DNA of 64,000 nt from Alphaproteobacteria bacterium (GTDB lineage: Bacteria > Pseudomonadota > Alphaproteobacteria > Kiloniellales > DSM-21159), in NCBI GenBank assembly GCA_030433005.1, contig JAUILQ010000018.1:1-64000 (forward strand), written 5' to 3'. Position numbers and translations under genes: made by a program. Numbering within the stretch: the stretch's first letter is position 1; every line of letters starts with the position of its first letter. Under the pieces are notes generated by a model. It saw only the letters and a list, made by a program, of their open reading frames with translations. It did no database searches and was not told where the DNA came from. Below, one piece after another: positions 50,289 through 59,979 of the stretch.

Positions 50289-50849
50289 TCAGAAGAAGCG
50301 CTCGTCGACGGTGATGATGTCGCCCGGCAGCACGGCGGCCCGCTCGCCGACTACGGCGGCCTCGCTCTTGTCCGCCCCGTTGCGCTGCACGAGGATCCGC
50401 TCCTTGCGCGCCCGGTAGGTGTAGCCGCCGGCCAGGGCGACCGCGTTGAGCACCGTCATCCCGGCCACGTAGGGATAGCTGCCCGGCTCGTTGACCTCGC
50501 CGAGAATGTAGAAGGGCCGGTAGTTCAGGACCTCGATGCTGACCCGCGGGTTGCGGATGTAGCCGTCCAGCAGCTTGGCCTCGATCGCGTCCTCGAGCTC
50601 CGAGAGCGTCCGCCCCTGGGCCGCGACCTCGCCGATCAGCGGCAGCGACACGACCCCGCTCGGATTGACGTCGAACTCGCCGGAGAGGTCCTCCTCGTCG
50701 AAGACCGTGATGCGCAGCTCGTCGCCCGTGTCCAGCCGGTAGATCGGCTGCTGCCCCTCGGCGTTGCCGGACTGCGCGGCAGCCGGACCGGAGGCGAGTA
50801 CCAGGGAGGCGACCAGCAGGAGGAGAAAGCGACGAAGCCGTGACATCAC
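50289..50849 (-). CDS. Polysaccharide export protein (Wza-like, short)
   Basis: 186 residues. An N-terminal signal peptide (RFLLLLVASLVLASGPAAAQ) precedes a Poly_export domain (YRLDTGDELRITVFDEEDLSG...VNPSGVVSLPLIGEV) and one SLBB domain (FYILGEVNEPGSYPYVAGMTVLNAVALAGGY). The C-terminal transmembrane helix of full-length Wza is missing, as in many alphaproteobacterial short forms that work with a separate outer-membrane barrel; the BBP2 gene just upstream may be that partner. Located between wzc and the barrel gene. Confidence 0.92.
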   Translation of the reverse strand: MMSRLRRFLLLLVASLVLASGPAAAQSGNAEGQQPIYRLDTGDELRITVFDEEDLSGEFDVNPSGVVSLPLIGEVAAQGRTLSELEDAIEAKLLDGYIRNPRVSIEVLNYRPFYILGEVNEPGSYPYVAGMTVLNAVALAGGYTYRARKERILVQRNGADKSEAAVVGERAAVLPGDIITVDERFF

Positions 50850-50886
50850 ACCAGAACCCTACCGTCTCGGCTCAACACACCAGCGC

Positions 50887-52131
50887 TCAGAACTGTACCC
50901 CGCCGCGGACCATCACGATGCTGCGCGTGTAGTCCGACCCGTCGATGTTGGTCTCGCGCATCCGGAACTCGTAGCCGGCCCCGACATAGAAGTTGCGGTC
51001 GATCAGGTAACGGGCGTCGACAGAGGCATCGAACAGGTAGTCGGTGCGGTCGATGCCCTGTTAGTCGTTGCTTGCCGCGCCCAGGCCACCGGACAGGATG
51101 ATGTTGCGGCGCAGCTCGTGGGCGACGTCGACGCGCAGGCTCGAGTTCAGGTAGCCGGCCGCCCCGACGATCGTCGTCTCTTCGATGGTCCGCGCGCCGA
51201 CGAAGTCCACGGTCGTCAGCTCCGACGCGAACCAGGTGACGCCGAGCTGGAAGGAGAAGCCGCTGATGTCGTCGAGCGCGGCGTCCTCGTAGAACTGCTG
51301 CTGCCAGCCGACCGAGACCTCGCCGCGGGTGATGCCGCTCAGGCGGAACTGCGTGCCGACCGACAGGTCGTAGCCCTGCGAATCGCGGTTGAGGCCGCTG
51401 TCGTCGACGTCGTCCGTGTAGTCCCGGTTGTTGTACTGGCCGCTCACGAAGGCGAGGTAGTTCGGGATGATCTCGTAGCCGACCCGGGTGCCGGCCGTCG
51501 CGACGCCGCGGTCGCGGTCGTCGTTGTTGATCGTGGCGCCCGTAGAGGTGTCGACGTCGTCGTAGTCGAGGTACTGGTAGTTGGCGTCGCCGAACAGCGC
51601 GATGCGCGAAACCTGGTAGGCCGCGTTCACGCCCGCGTCGTAGCTGTAGTAGACCGTCGGAGTCTCGCCGTTGACGTCGTCCGGCGAGCCGCGGTCCTCG
51701 TGGAGCCGGGCGAAGTTGACGTTGCCGAACACCGTGGTCGAGCGCAGGACGTCGAGGCGGCCGTCGGCGCCGACGAAGAAGTCCTCGTAGTTCTCGCTGT
51801 CGAACTCGACGAAACGCCCCACATCGGCGCCAGCCGTCGCGTTCAGCGCGTGGCGCGACCAATCGGACTCGATCGAGACGCTCGGGCTGAAGATGCCGAT
51901 GAAGTCGTCCTCGGTGTCGCTCTCGGTCGCGAAGATGTTGGTGTCGTAGCGGGTCTCGAGCTGGGCGTCGGGATAGATGAAGAAGCTGCCGACGCGGCCG
52001 CCGACCGGATCGTACTCCGGCTTCGGCCGCTCGAGCACGTGCACCGCATCCTGCGCCTGCACGGCCGGCACCGCGACGAACCCGGCCCACGCCAGGGCGG
52101 TGCCCAAGAACAGTGCGCTCTTTCGGACCAT
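50887..52131 (-). pseudogene. BBP2-type outer-membrane beta-barrel gene with an in-frame stop
   Basis: The reading frame has a signal peptide (cleavage after VQA, about residue 26) and a barrel domain with repeated aromatic/Gly alternating strands (FVSGQYNNRDYTDD, VGWQQQFYED). After codon 356 it reaches a TAA at 51061-51063. The same frame then continues for 57 codons, beginning QGIDRTDYLFDAS, to a terminal VQF and a TGA at 50887-50889. The last strands and terminal Phe are exactly what BAM-dependent barrels need. A single substitution of a tyrosine codon (TAC/TAT to TAA) explains the interruption. Either a real nonsense mutation or a sequencing error; the rest is intact. Family: BBP2 barrels in export loci. 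Confidence 0.85.
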
Positions 52132-52209
52132 GGTGAAATCAGCCCCTCGATCCCGTTCTCACCGAAAATGCTTATCCCAGGCGCGCCGAGAGACGGCGCG
52201 GCCAGCAGG

Positions 52210-52839
52210 TCAGGACGGGCTGACCTGGTTCGGGTTTTCCTGGAACACCGTCTGCCCGAGGTTCTGGTTCGTGTTCTGCGGCACGATCGGCAGGACCTGC
52301 TGCTGCTGCTGGCCGGCCGCCGGCTGAACCTGCGAGATCACGATCGCCGTCGCGCCGACCTGGGAAGGGGTCGGGTTGGCTCGCGAGCTTGCGACCTGCT
52401 GCTGGACCTGCCCGCGCGCCTGCGGCGGCAGCGTGTTGGTAACCTGGGTGGTGACCGCGTTTGCGGAGCCGGAGCGACCGATCGAGTCGAGCGTCACCGA
52501 GACGACCGAGAGCGTCTGGGCGGCGACGTTCGCGATGGCGTCGGTCTGCGCCTGAGAGCCGGCGGTGCCAGCCGCCGCGCCGCGCGCTGCGACCACCGTG
52601 CTGACGGCCGCCGCGATCTGGTCGTCGGTCGCCGTCTCCAGCGTGACCCCCGGCGGAAGCGCGGCCAGCACCTCGCTGAGCAGCTGGGCGTCGTCGACAG
52701 CGGCGACGTCACCGGGCGCCGCCTGGACGACCTGAGTGGTTTCGCCGCCCACGACTCCGAGTTGCTGTGCGGCTGCCGGGGCCGCGGCAAAGGCGCCGAC
52801 GGCACCGAACGCCAGGATCAACTTGGTCGAACTGGCCAT
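52210..52839 (-). CDS. Hypothetical secreted Ala/Gln-rich protein
   Basis: 209 residues, no family recognised. It starts with a signal peptide (KLILAFGAVGAFAAAPAAAQQ). The mature part is rich in Ala, Val, Thr and Gln, with few charges and no cysteines, and ends in a low-complexity Gln/Asn/Pro tail (PAAGQQQQQVLPIVPQ). It resembles amyloid- or adhesin-like secreted repeats only in composition. First gene of the export operon: barrel, Wza and Wzc follow on the same strand. The ATG at 52839 is preferred because an upstream one adds 35 residues without a signal. Confidence 0.7.
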   Translation of the reverse strand: MASSTKLILAFGAVGAFAAAPAAAQQLGVVGGETTQVVQAAPGDVAAVDDAQLLSEVLAALPPGVTLETATDDQIAAAVSTVVAARGAAAGTAGSQAQTDAIANVAAQTLSVVSVTLDSIGRSGSANAVTTQVTNTLPPQARGQVQQQVASSRANPTPSQVGATAIVISQVQPAAGQQQQQVLPIVPQNTNQNLGQTVFQENPNQVSPS

Positions 52840-53012
52840 GATCTTGCCCCCACACGTTCCCAACGAACCGGGTCGCCCCTGTTCTTTTCTCTGTATAACA
52901 GACGAGACCTTCGCAGTTGCACTAAAAATTTCGGCCCCGGACATATCTTCGGCGGCGAATGAAAGCCGACCGCCGCAACCGGATTCCGCAAGCAGGCCCC
53001 GGGGCTGCGCGG

Positions 53013-53585
53013 TCAGAGCGAGACCGCCCGCGTCTCGTAGACCGCCTCGCCGATCAGCAGGTCGATGGTCGCCGTCAGCCAGATGCCGTGGATGCTCTCG
53101 ACCACGTTGTAGGCGTGCGAGGGCACCCAGAGCGCGACGTCGGACAGCGCCTTGAGCGGGTTGTCCTCGTCGCGGCCGGTGAAGCTGACCACCGGCAGGC
53201 CGGCGCCGCGGGCGTGGCGAGCGGCGTTGACCACCGAGGGCGAGGTGCCGCTGACGCTGATCAGCACGACCGCGTCCCCGGCCTGGGCGTGATGCTCGAT
53301 CGCCTTGGCCATCCAGTGGTCGTAGCCGAAGTCGTTGGCGAAGCAGGTGATCAGGTTGGGGTCGTGGAAGGTGATCGAACGCACGCCACCCTGCTTGGTG
53401 AAGTCGACCGCCCCGTGCTCGGACAGCGAGGCGCTGGCGCCGTTGCCGGCAAACATCATCTTGCCGCCGCGGTCGCGCACCGCCGCGGCCAGGTCGCGGA
53501 AGCGCTCGATCTCGGCATAGATGCGCGGCTCGAACGCAAGCTGCCGGTACTGATCGAAGTAATCGTCCAGGAAAGCCTTTGACAC
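53013..53585 (-). CDS. SIS-domain sugar isomerase (GmhA/DiaA-like)
   Basis: 190 residues. The SIS fold shows KMMFAGNGASASLSEHGAVDF at the substrate loop and VVLISVSGTSPSVVNAARHARGAGLPVVSFTG. SNSGNS/TS-type motifs match phosphoheptose isomerases and related phosphosugar-binding proteins. It may make sedoheptulose-7-P-derived heptose or another sugar phosphate for the polysaccharide. The start is GTG at 53585. It is downstream of nrdR on the same strand, 106 bases away, and marks the right edge of the polysaccharide locus. Confidence 0.83.
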   Translation of the reverse strand: MSKAFLDDYFDQYRQLAFEPRIYAEIERFRDLAAAVRDRGGKMMFAGNGASASLSEHGAVDFTKQGGVRSITFHDPNLITCFANDFGYDHWMAKAIEHHAQAGDAVVLISVSGTSPSVVNAARHARGAGLPVVSFTGRDEDNPLKALSDVALWVPSHAYNVVESIHGIWLTATIDLLIGEAVYETRAVSL

Positions 53586-53691
53586 CGTTCGCCCCTCGCC
53601 CGCGGTTCGTCCGCCGCTCCTATCGCCTCGGCGCCGGCTTGGCAACGGAAACCCGCCGACGGCGGCGAGAGCGCGACCGCCCGGGCCGCGC

Positions 53692-54171
53692 TCAGTCGCC
53701 GGCGCCGCTCAGGCTGTCGTCGAGCTCGCCGAGGTCGCCGATGATCTTCTCGAAGTCCTCGACCTCGTGGAAGTCCTTGTAGACCGAGGCGAAGCGCACG
53801 AAGGCGACCTTGTCGATGTCGCGCAGCGTGTCCATGACCATCTCGCCGATCACCTTGCTGCGGATCTCGCTCTCGCCCGAGCTCTCGAGGCGCCGGGTGA
53901 TCTGGTTGACGATCTGCTCGAGCCGGTCGCGCTCCACCGGGCGCTTTCTCAGCGCGATCGACATCGAGCGGAACAGCTTCTCGCGGTCGAAGGGGTCGCG
54001 CGTCCCGTCGGACTTGACGATGGTCAGCTCGCGCAGCTGGACCCGCTCGAAGGTCGTGAAGCGCGCCGCGCAGCGCGGGCACTGGCGGCGCCGGCGGATC
54101 GCCGAGTTGTCCTCGGTCGGCCGCGAATCCTTCACCTGGGTATCGGCATAGCCGCAGAACGGGCAACGCAT
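53692..54171 (-). CDS. nrdR: Transcriptional repressor NrdR
   Basis: 159-residue repressor of ribonucleotide reductase genes. A zinc ribbon with C3, C6, C31 and C34 (MRCPFCG...[12 protein letters not shown]) precedes an ATP-cone domain ([19 protein letters not shown]) that senses ATP/dATP. Length and order are typical. 121 bases downstream of glyA on the same strand. In most alphaproteobacteria ribD follows; here it is replaced by the SIS gene. Confidence 0.97.
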   Translation of the reverse strand: MRCPFCGYADTQVKDSRPTEDNSAIRRRRQCPRCAARFTTFERVQLRELTIVKSDGTRDPFDREKLFRSMSIALRKRPVERDRLEQIVNQITRRLESSGESEIRSKVIGEMVMDTLRDIDKVAFVRFASVYKDFHEVEDFEKIIGDLGELDDSLSGAGD

Positions 54172-54292
54172 CGCTCGACTCTCCCCTGCACCCGCCGCGC
54201 CGCGGCCGGACCACTTCCCCTTCTACCGCCCCGCCCCCGGAGCGGCGGCACGGCGCGGGACCGCTTCTCACGGGCCCGCGCCGCGGCTCGCG

Positions 54293-55606
54293 TCAGCCCT
54301 CCAGGTCCGGGTAGATCGGGAAGCGCTTGCACAGCGCCTGGACCCGCTCGCGCACCCGCCGCTCGACCGCGCCGTTGTCTTCCGGATTGGCGGACAGGCC
54401 GTCGAGCACCTCGATGATCAGACGGCCGACCTCGCGGAACTCCTCGGTGCCGAAGCCGCGCGTCGTACCGGCCGGCGTGCCGAGGCGCACGCCGGAGGTG
54501 ACCGCCGGCTTCTCGGGATCGAAGGGCACACCGTTCTTGTTGCAGGTGATGCCGGCCCGGTCGAGGCTCTTCTCGGCGACGTTGCCGGTCAGCCCCTTGG
54601 GCCGGAGGTCGACCAGCACGACGTGGGTGTCGGTGCCGTCGGAGACGATGTCGACGCCGCCGGTCTTGAGGGTCTCGGCCACTACCTCGGCGTTGGCGAC
54701 GATCTGGCGGGCGTAGTCCTTGAACTCCGGCTTCAGCGCCTCGCCGAAGGCCGCCGCCTTGCCGGCGATCGCGTGCATCAGCGGGCCGCCCTGCAGGCCG
54801 GGGAAGGCGGCCGAGTTGATCTTCTTGGCGATCGTCTCGTCGTTGGTCAGCACCATGCCGCCGCGCGCGCCGCGCAGCGTCTTGTGGGTCGTGGTGGTGA
54901 CGACGTGGGCGTGCGGCAGCGGGCTGGGATGGACGCCGCCGGCGACCAGGCCGGCGAAGTGCGCCATGTCGACCATGAACAGCGCGCCGATCTCGTCGGC
55001 GATCTTGCGGAAGGCCGCGAAGTCGATGGTCCGCGGATAGGCCGAGCCGCCGGTGATCAGCAGCTTCGGCTTGTGCTCGCGGGCCAGGGCCGCGATCTCC
55101 TCCATGTCCATGCGGCCGTCCTGGCGGCGCACGCCGTACTGGACGGCGTTGAACCACTTGCCCGACAGATTCGGGCCGGCGCCGTGGGTCAGGTGGCCGC
55201 CCGCCGAGAGGGACAGCCCCATGATGGTGTCGCCCGGCTGCAGCAGCGCGAGCATCACCGTCTGGTTCGCCTGGGCGCCGGAGTGCGGCTGCACGTTGGC
55301 GTAGCCGCAGTCGAACAGCTGCTTGGCGCGGTCGATGGCCAACTGCTCGACGACGTCGACGTGCTCGCAGCCGCCGTAGTAGCGGCGCCCGGGATAGCCC
55401 TCGGCGTACTTGTTGGTCAGCACCGAGCCCTGGGCCTCGAGCACGGCGCGCGAGACGATGTTCTCGGAGGCGATCAGCTCGATCTGGTCCTGCTGGCGGT
55501 GCAGCTCGCCGCGGATCGCCTCGTCGAGGGCCGGATCGCTCTTGGCCAGCGGCGCGGTGAAGAAGCCCTCGACGGGGCGCGTGGCGGTTGCGGACTCTGC
55601 GGTCAT
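54293..55606 (-). CDS. glyA: Serine hydroxymethyltransferase
   Basis: 437-residue PLP enzyme linking serine/glycine and one-carbon metabolism. Motifs: [39 protein letters not shown] (substrate loop), and the PLP lysine in [15 protein letters not shown]. The N-terminal extension before [10 protein letters not shown] is short, and the length is standard. No glycine riboswitch is visible upstream. It lies between rpiB and nrdR on the minus strand. Confidence 0.97.
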   Translation of the reverse strand: MTAESATATRPVEGFFTAPLAKSDPALDEAIRGELHRQQDQIELIASENIVSRAVLEAQGSVLTNKYAEGYPGRRYYGGCEHVDVVEQLAIDRAKQLFDCGYANVQPHSGAQANQTVMLALLQPGDTIMGLSLSAGGHLTHGAGPNLSGKWFNAVQYGVRRQDGRMDMEEIAALAREHKPKLLITGGSAYPRTIDFAAFRKIADEIGALFMVDMAHFAGLVAGGVHPSPLPHAHVVTTTTHKTLRGARGGMVLTNDETIAKKINSAAFPGLQGGPLMHAIAGKAAAFGEALKPEFKDYARQIVANAEVVAETLKTGGVDIVSDGTDTHVVLVDLRPKGLTGNVAEKSLDRAGITCNKNGVPFDPEKPAVTSGVRLGTPAGTTRGFGTEEFREVGRLIIEVLDGLSANPEDNGAVERRVRERVQALCKRFPIYPDLEG

Positions 55607-55701
55607 GGTGACGCTTTTCCTCTTTCTTGCGGTGCCCCCGGTTGAGCGGCCCGCGCGACGGAGGCGCGGCGGGCCAGGGGACGGGACGGTTGGACGGCGA
55701 C

Positions 55702-56145
55702 CTAGGCGCCCGGCGTCAGCTTGTCGACCCGGCGCTGGTGACGGCCGCCCGCGAAAGCCGTGGACAGGAAGACGCGCAGGCAGTCCCGCGCGACCTCCTC
55801 GCCGACGAGCCTGGCGCCGAGCGCCAGGACGTTCGCATCGTTGTGCTCACGGCAGAGTCTCGCCGAGGTTGTATCGTGGCAGAGCGCGGCGCGCACCGCC
55901 GGGTTCCGGTTCGCGGCGATCGAGATGCCGATGCCCGTGCCGCAGACGACCACGCCCCGGCTCGCCCGCCCGCCGGCGATCGCCTCGCCCAGCGCCATGC
56001 CGAAGTCGGGATAGTCGACCGAGTCCTCCGAGTCCGTGCCGAGGTCCAGAACCCGGTAGCCCAATACTTCGAGCTCCGCGCACAACAGGCGCTTGAGTGC
56101 GAAGCCGGCGTGGTCGGACGCCACGGCAACGAGGGTGTCGCTCAT
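55702..56145 (-). CDS. rpiB: Ribose-5-phosphate isomerase B
   Basis: 147 residues of the RpiB/LacA-like family that interconverts ribulose and ribose 5-phosphate. Seen are [48 protein letters not shown] with the catalytic Cys, and [15 protein letters not shown] chose the ATG at 56145; the frame is open upstream but those residues are not RpiB-like. First gene of the rpiB-glyA-nrdR cluster. Confidence 0.95.
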   Translation of the reverse strand: MSDTLVAVASDHAGFALKRLLCAELEVLGYRVLDLGTDSEDSVDYPDFGMALGEAIAGGRASRGVVVCGTGIGISIAANRNPAVRAALCHDTTSARLCREHNDANVLALGARLVGEEVARDCLRVFLSTAFAGGRHQRRVDKLTPGA

Positions 56146-56432
56146 CGAATGATCGGAACCGATGCTGTCTCGTAAGTCGGCGACGCTACCATATGTCGTC
56201 GCCGGGCAAAAGCCGGGCACCAGCGATCGTCAGGCTCGCCGGCCACAACCAGCGCTTGTTGTTTCGGGGTACCCTTGTCAAGGCGTGCGTTCTTCAAGTC
56301 CTGCCCGCCCTCACGAGCAACCAATCAAATCTCTGACAAGTCAAACGCACCGTTTTTTTGTTTCATTTCGCCGATGCTTCGCTTATCGTTGCCACTGCTT
56401 TCTCGAATTTGAACACTGCGGGCAGGGATTTT

Positions 56433-56891
56433 ATGGACGAAAGACCAGACGACGCGCAGAACGACGATGGTCTCCTGGCGCTCACGACCCAGGTCGTCGT
56501 GGCTTACCTTGAGAACAATCCGGTGCCGAGCGCGGACGTCCCGACGATCATCGCCTCGGTACATGGCGCCCTGAAGAGCCTGGACGGCTCTACTTCGGAA
56601 GCGCCAGAAGAGAAGCCGACGCCGGCCGTGCCTGTGCGGCGTTCCATTACGCCCGACTACCTGATCTGTCTGGAGGACGGGCGGAAGCTGAAGACGCTGA
56701 AGCGCCACCTGCGCGCCGCCTACAACATGACGCCGGAGGAGTACCGGGCGAAATGGGGCCTGGCGGCCGACTATCCGATGGTCGCGCCGAACTACGCCAA
56801 GCAGCGCTCCGAGTTCGCCCGCAAGATCGGCCTGGGCACCGCCAACGCCGGCGCGGCCAAGAAGGGCGGGCGCCGCCGCAAGGCGACCTGA
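56433..56891 (+). CDS. mucR: MucR/Ros-family transcriptional regulator
   Basis: 152 residues. An N-terminal oligomerisation domain (LLALTTQVVVAYLENNPVPSADVPTII) is followed by a prokaryotic zinc finger, PDYLICLEDGRKLKTLKRHL, and the DNA-binding MTPEEYRAKWGL...YPMVAPNYA. The metal positions are C79, D82, H92 and Y97, whereas Ros has C79/C82/H92/H97, so zinc coordination is non-canonical. MucR proteins repress or activate exopolysaccharide, motility and virulence genes by binding AT-rich DNA; the polysaccharide locus is 3 kb away. Preceded by a 287-base AT-rich region including a T7 run (56354-56360). I chose the ATG at 56433. Confidence 0.93.
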   Translation: MDERPDDAQNDDGLLALTTQVVVAYLENNPVPSADVPTIIASVHGALKSLDGSTSEAPEEKPTPAVPVRRSITPDYLICLEDGRKLKTLKRHLRAAYNMTPEEYRAKWGLAADYPMVAPNYAKQRSEFARKIGLGTANAGAAKKGGRRRKAT

Positions 56892-56944
56892 CGAGGCGCG
56901 GATCCTGCCGCAGGGTCCCGGGGACCGGCGGGCGCGAACAGATG

Positions 56945-56980
56945 GAGGCCCGGTGTCTTGACGCCGGGCCTCTTCACTTT
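56945..56980 (+). terminator. Rho-independent terminator after mucR
   Basis: Perfect 9-bp stem GAGGCCCGG (56945-56953) / CCGGGCCTC (56964-56972), extendable by two pairs, with a 10-base loop, followed by the T-rich TTCACTTT. It lies about 50 bases after the mucR stop. Confidence 0.65.
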
Positions 56981-57032
56981 CCGGGAATTGCTGTCGACGG
57001 CAGGCCCCGACGTCCGCGAGGCCGCCCGGCCC

Positions 57033-57251
57033 TCAGGCCAGCAGGCCGCTGCGCGGCCGCGTCGGCGGCACCGGCTTGCGCCGGGCCAGCACGTACTCGA
57101 GCTTGCGCATCACCGCGCGCTCCAGCGCCGCCTCGCCGGCTGCCGGGTCGCCGACGATCGAGACCTCGACCAGCGTCGCGCTGTCGATCGCCGAGACCTT
57201 CACGAAGGCGCCGACGCTGTGGAACTCGATGATGACGGACCGCTTGTCCAT
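57033..57251 (-). CDS. Small conserved hypothetical protein (DUF6898-like)
   Basis: 72 residues: MDKRSVIIEFHSVGAFVKVSAID starts a compact alpha/beta domain, then LVEVSIVGDP and EAALERAVMRKLEYVLARRK. I recognise the pattern from small alphaproteobacterial proteins annotated, from memory, as DUF6898; function unknown. ATG at 57251 is the best start. A CtrA-like box lies 25 bases upstream. Confidence 0.65.
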   Translation of the reverse strand: MDKRSVIIEFHSVGAFVKVSAIDSATLVEVSIVGDPAAGEAALERAVMRKLEYVLARRKPVPPTRPRSGLLA

Positions 57252-57275
57252 GCCCGCCAGCATGGCCGCCTTCGC

Positions 57276-57290
57276 CTAAGGCTTGGTTAA
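57276..57290 (-). promoter_or_regulatory. Candidate CtrA-binding box upstream of the small conserved gene
   Basis: CTAA-GGCTTGG-TTAA, one mismatch from TTAA-N7-TTAA, 25 bases upstream of the ATG of the small gene and overlapping the stop codon of the cyclase gene. The same 25-base spacing is seen at the fliL-like gene. Confidence 0.4.
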
Positions 57291-58525
57291 GGCTCGGGCG
57301 CCAGAACGCGCTGGCTGTCCGCCAGGCCGCGCAGTGCGTGGTGACCGAGATCGCGCCAGCCGGCGTCGGGAACCCGCTCGGCGAAGGCGGCGCTGGCCAG
57401 GAGCGGCTCCCCGAGCGGCTTGCAGAGCGCCTCGAGCCGCGCCGCGAGGTTGATCGCCGGGCCGACCGCGGTGAACTGCAGGCGATCCGGCACGCCGATG
57501 TTGCCGAACAGGAAGCGGCCGATGTGAAGCGCCAGCCCGCAGGCCACCGGCGGCTCGCCGGGCCGTGCCGCGTTGACCGCCTGGAGACGGCGCATCGCCT
57601 CCCCGGCGGCGTCGAGCGCCGCCCGGCAGGCGCGCCGCTCGCCCTCCTCGGGCCCGGCCGCACGCTCATCGACGCCCGGGCGGCGCTCGATGGGAAAGAC
57701 CGCCAGTACGGCATCGCCGATCAGCAGCAGGATCTGGCCGCCGGCCTCGGCGACCGGGCCGGCGACCGCCTCGAAGTAGCGGTCGAGCAGCGACAGGTAG
57801 CCGCCCGGTCCGAGGCGCTCGGCATGGCGGCTCGAATCGCGCAGGTCGGCGTACCAGATGACCGCCTCGATCTCCTCGGCGTCGCCGCGCTTGATCTGGC
57901 CGGAGAGCACCCGGCGGCCGGCGTCGCCGCCCAGGTAGGTGTCGACCAGCGCGCGCGCGATCTCGGTCTTCAGCGCGCCCTTCATCAGCACCGCGAGCTG
58001 GCTTTCGACCTCGGCAAGCAGCGTCAGCTCCGTCGCCCCGAAACCGTCGGGTGCGCGCGTCGCCCAGGAGCCGACGACGCCCTCGTCGTCGCCGCGCCCG
58101 AAGCGGGCGACGAAGCCGCGGTAGTCCCGGAATCCCTGCCCTGCGAGTTCCTCGAGGATCGGAAAGTCGAGCTCCGCCTCGGCGCCGGCAAGCCGCCGCC
58201 GGAGACTGCGCTGCCCGCTCGTCAGCAGGAAGAACTGCGGGCTGGAGCGGAAGACGCTGCCGGGATCGTGCGAGCCGAGGACGTGGCGCTCCTCGGCCAG
58301 ACGGCCGCCGGCGTCCCAGACGAAGCTCTTGGCGCGATAGAGGGGATGCAGCTGCCGAAAGCCGAGGTAGGCGCGCTCGACCCCGACGCCGCTCGCCCGC
58401 AGCGATTCGCAGCAGGTCCGGAACAGCGCTTCCGGATCGGCATCGTCGAGCACGGCGGCGCGCAGGTCCGCGTTGACCCGCCCCAGCGCCTCGCTGTCGT
58501 CGTTGTCGGATCGCCGACCGACCAC
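57287..58525 (-). CDS. Class III adenylate/guanylate cyclase
   Basis: 412 residues. The C-terminal cyclase domain (about 200-400) has the metal aspartates in AVIWYADLRDSSRHAE and LLLIGDAVLAVF, and the transition-state Asn/Arg in FTAVGPAINLAARLEALC. GxCGxA-like VACGLALHIG is also kept, consistent with an active cAMP-type cyclase. The N-terminal 190 residues are a divergent sensory domain (possibly GAF-like: FRQLHPLYRAKSFVW, VARFGRGDDEG). No membrane helices. Divergent ATP versus GTP preference cannot be fixed from sequence. Confidence 0.92.
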   Translation of the reverse strand: MVGRRSDNDDSEALGRVNADLRAAVLDDADPEALFRTCCESLRASGVGVERAYLGFRQLHPLYRAKSFVWDAGGRLAEERHVLGSHDPGSVFRSSPQFFLLTSGQRSLRRRLAGAEAELDFPILEELAGQGFRDYRGFVARFGRGDDEGVVGSWATRAPDGFGATELTLLAEVESQLAVLMKGALKTEIARALVDTYLGGDAGRRVLSGQIKRGDAEEIEAVIWYADLRDSSRHAERLGPGGYLSLLDRYFEAVAGPVAEAGGQILLLIGDAVLAVFPIERRPGVDERAAGPEEGERRACRAALDAAGEAMRRLQAVNAARPGEPPVACGLALHIGRFLFGNIGVPDRLQFTAVGPAINLAARLEALCKPLGEPLLASAAFAERVPDAGWRDLGHHALRGLADSQRVLAPEP

Positions 58526-58614
58526 CCCTCGCCCTCTCGCGCTCCGTAACTCCGTCTCAGGTAGCGCGGCCGGCCGACGGCATCAATGCGCCGTCGGCGA
58601 GCGGGCTCCTGTGG

Positions 58615-59751
<1,137 letters not shown>

Positions 59752-59833
59752 CCGGAAACCTCTCGCGTCTGGTCGACCGCCCCGGTCAATGCCCGGGGGC
59801 CATATTTCTACGGAGCATGCTGCGCTAATTGCG

Positions 59834-59848
59834 TTAATTTCCAGCTAA
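59834..59848. promoter_or_regulatory. Candidate CtrA-binding box upstream of the histidine kinase
   Basis: TTAA-TTTCCAG-CTAA, one mismatch from TTAA-N7-TTAA, in an AT-rich divergent gap. It is about 83 bases upstream of the kinase and about 130 bases upstream of the threonine dehydratase-like gene. Confidence 0.45.
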
Positions 59849-59979
59849 GCTACCTGCCGTCAGCGGTTTGTACGCAGCGTGCGACCGGGCGGATGCACCG
59901 CCCGCGAGAGGGCGCCGGCTTGACCCCCGTCCCGGCGCGTGCCAGTCGTCGCCGGAGTAGGCTGCCGCGGAGGAAGGCC

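Noticed and set aside
50846-52090. Uninterrupted 414-codon frame overlapping the barrel gene in another phase
   Set aside because: Its Arg/Gly-rich translation has no signal peptide or barrel features; the interrupted frame does.
53669-53693. Hairpin (GAGCGCG/CGCGCTC) just after nrdR
   Set aside because: Good stem, but no T-run on the minus strand, so terminator function is not supported.
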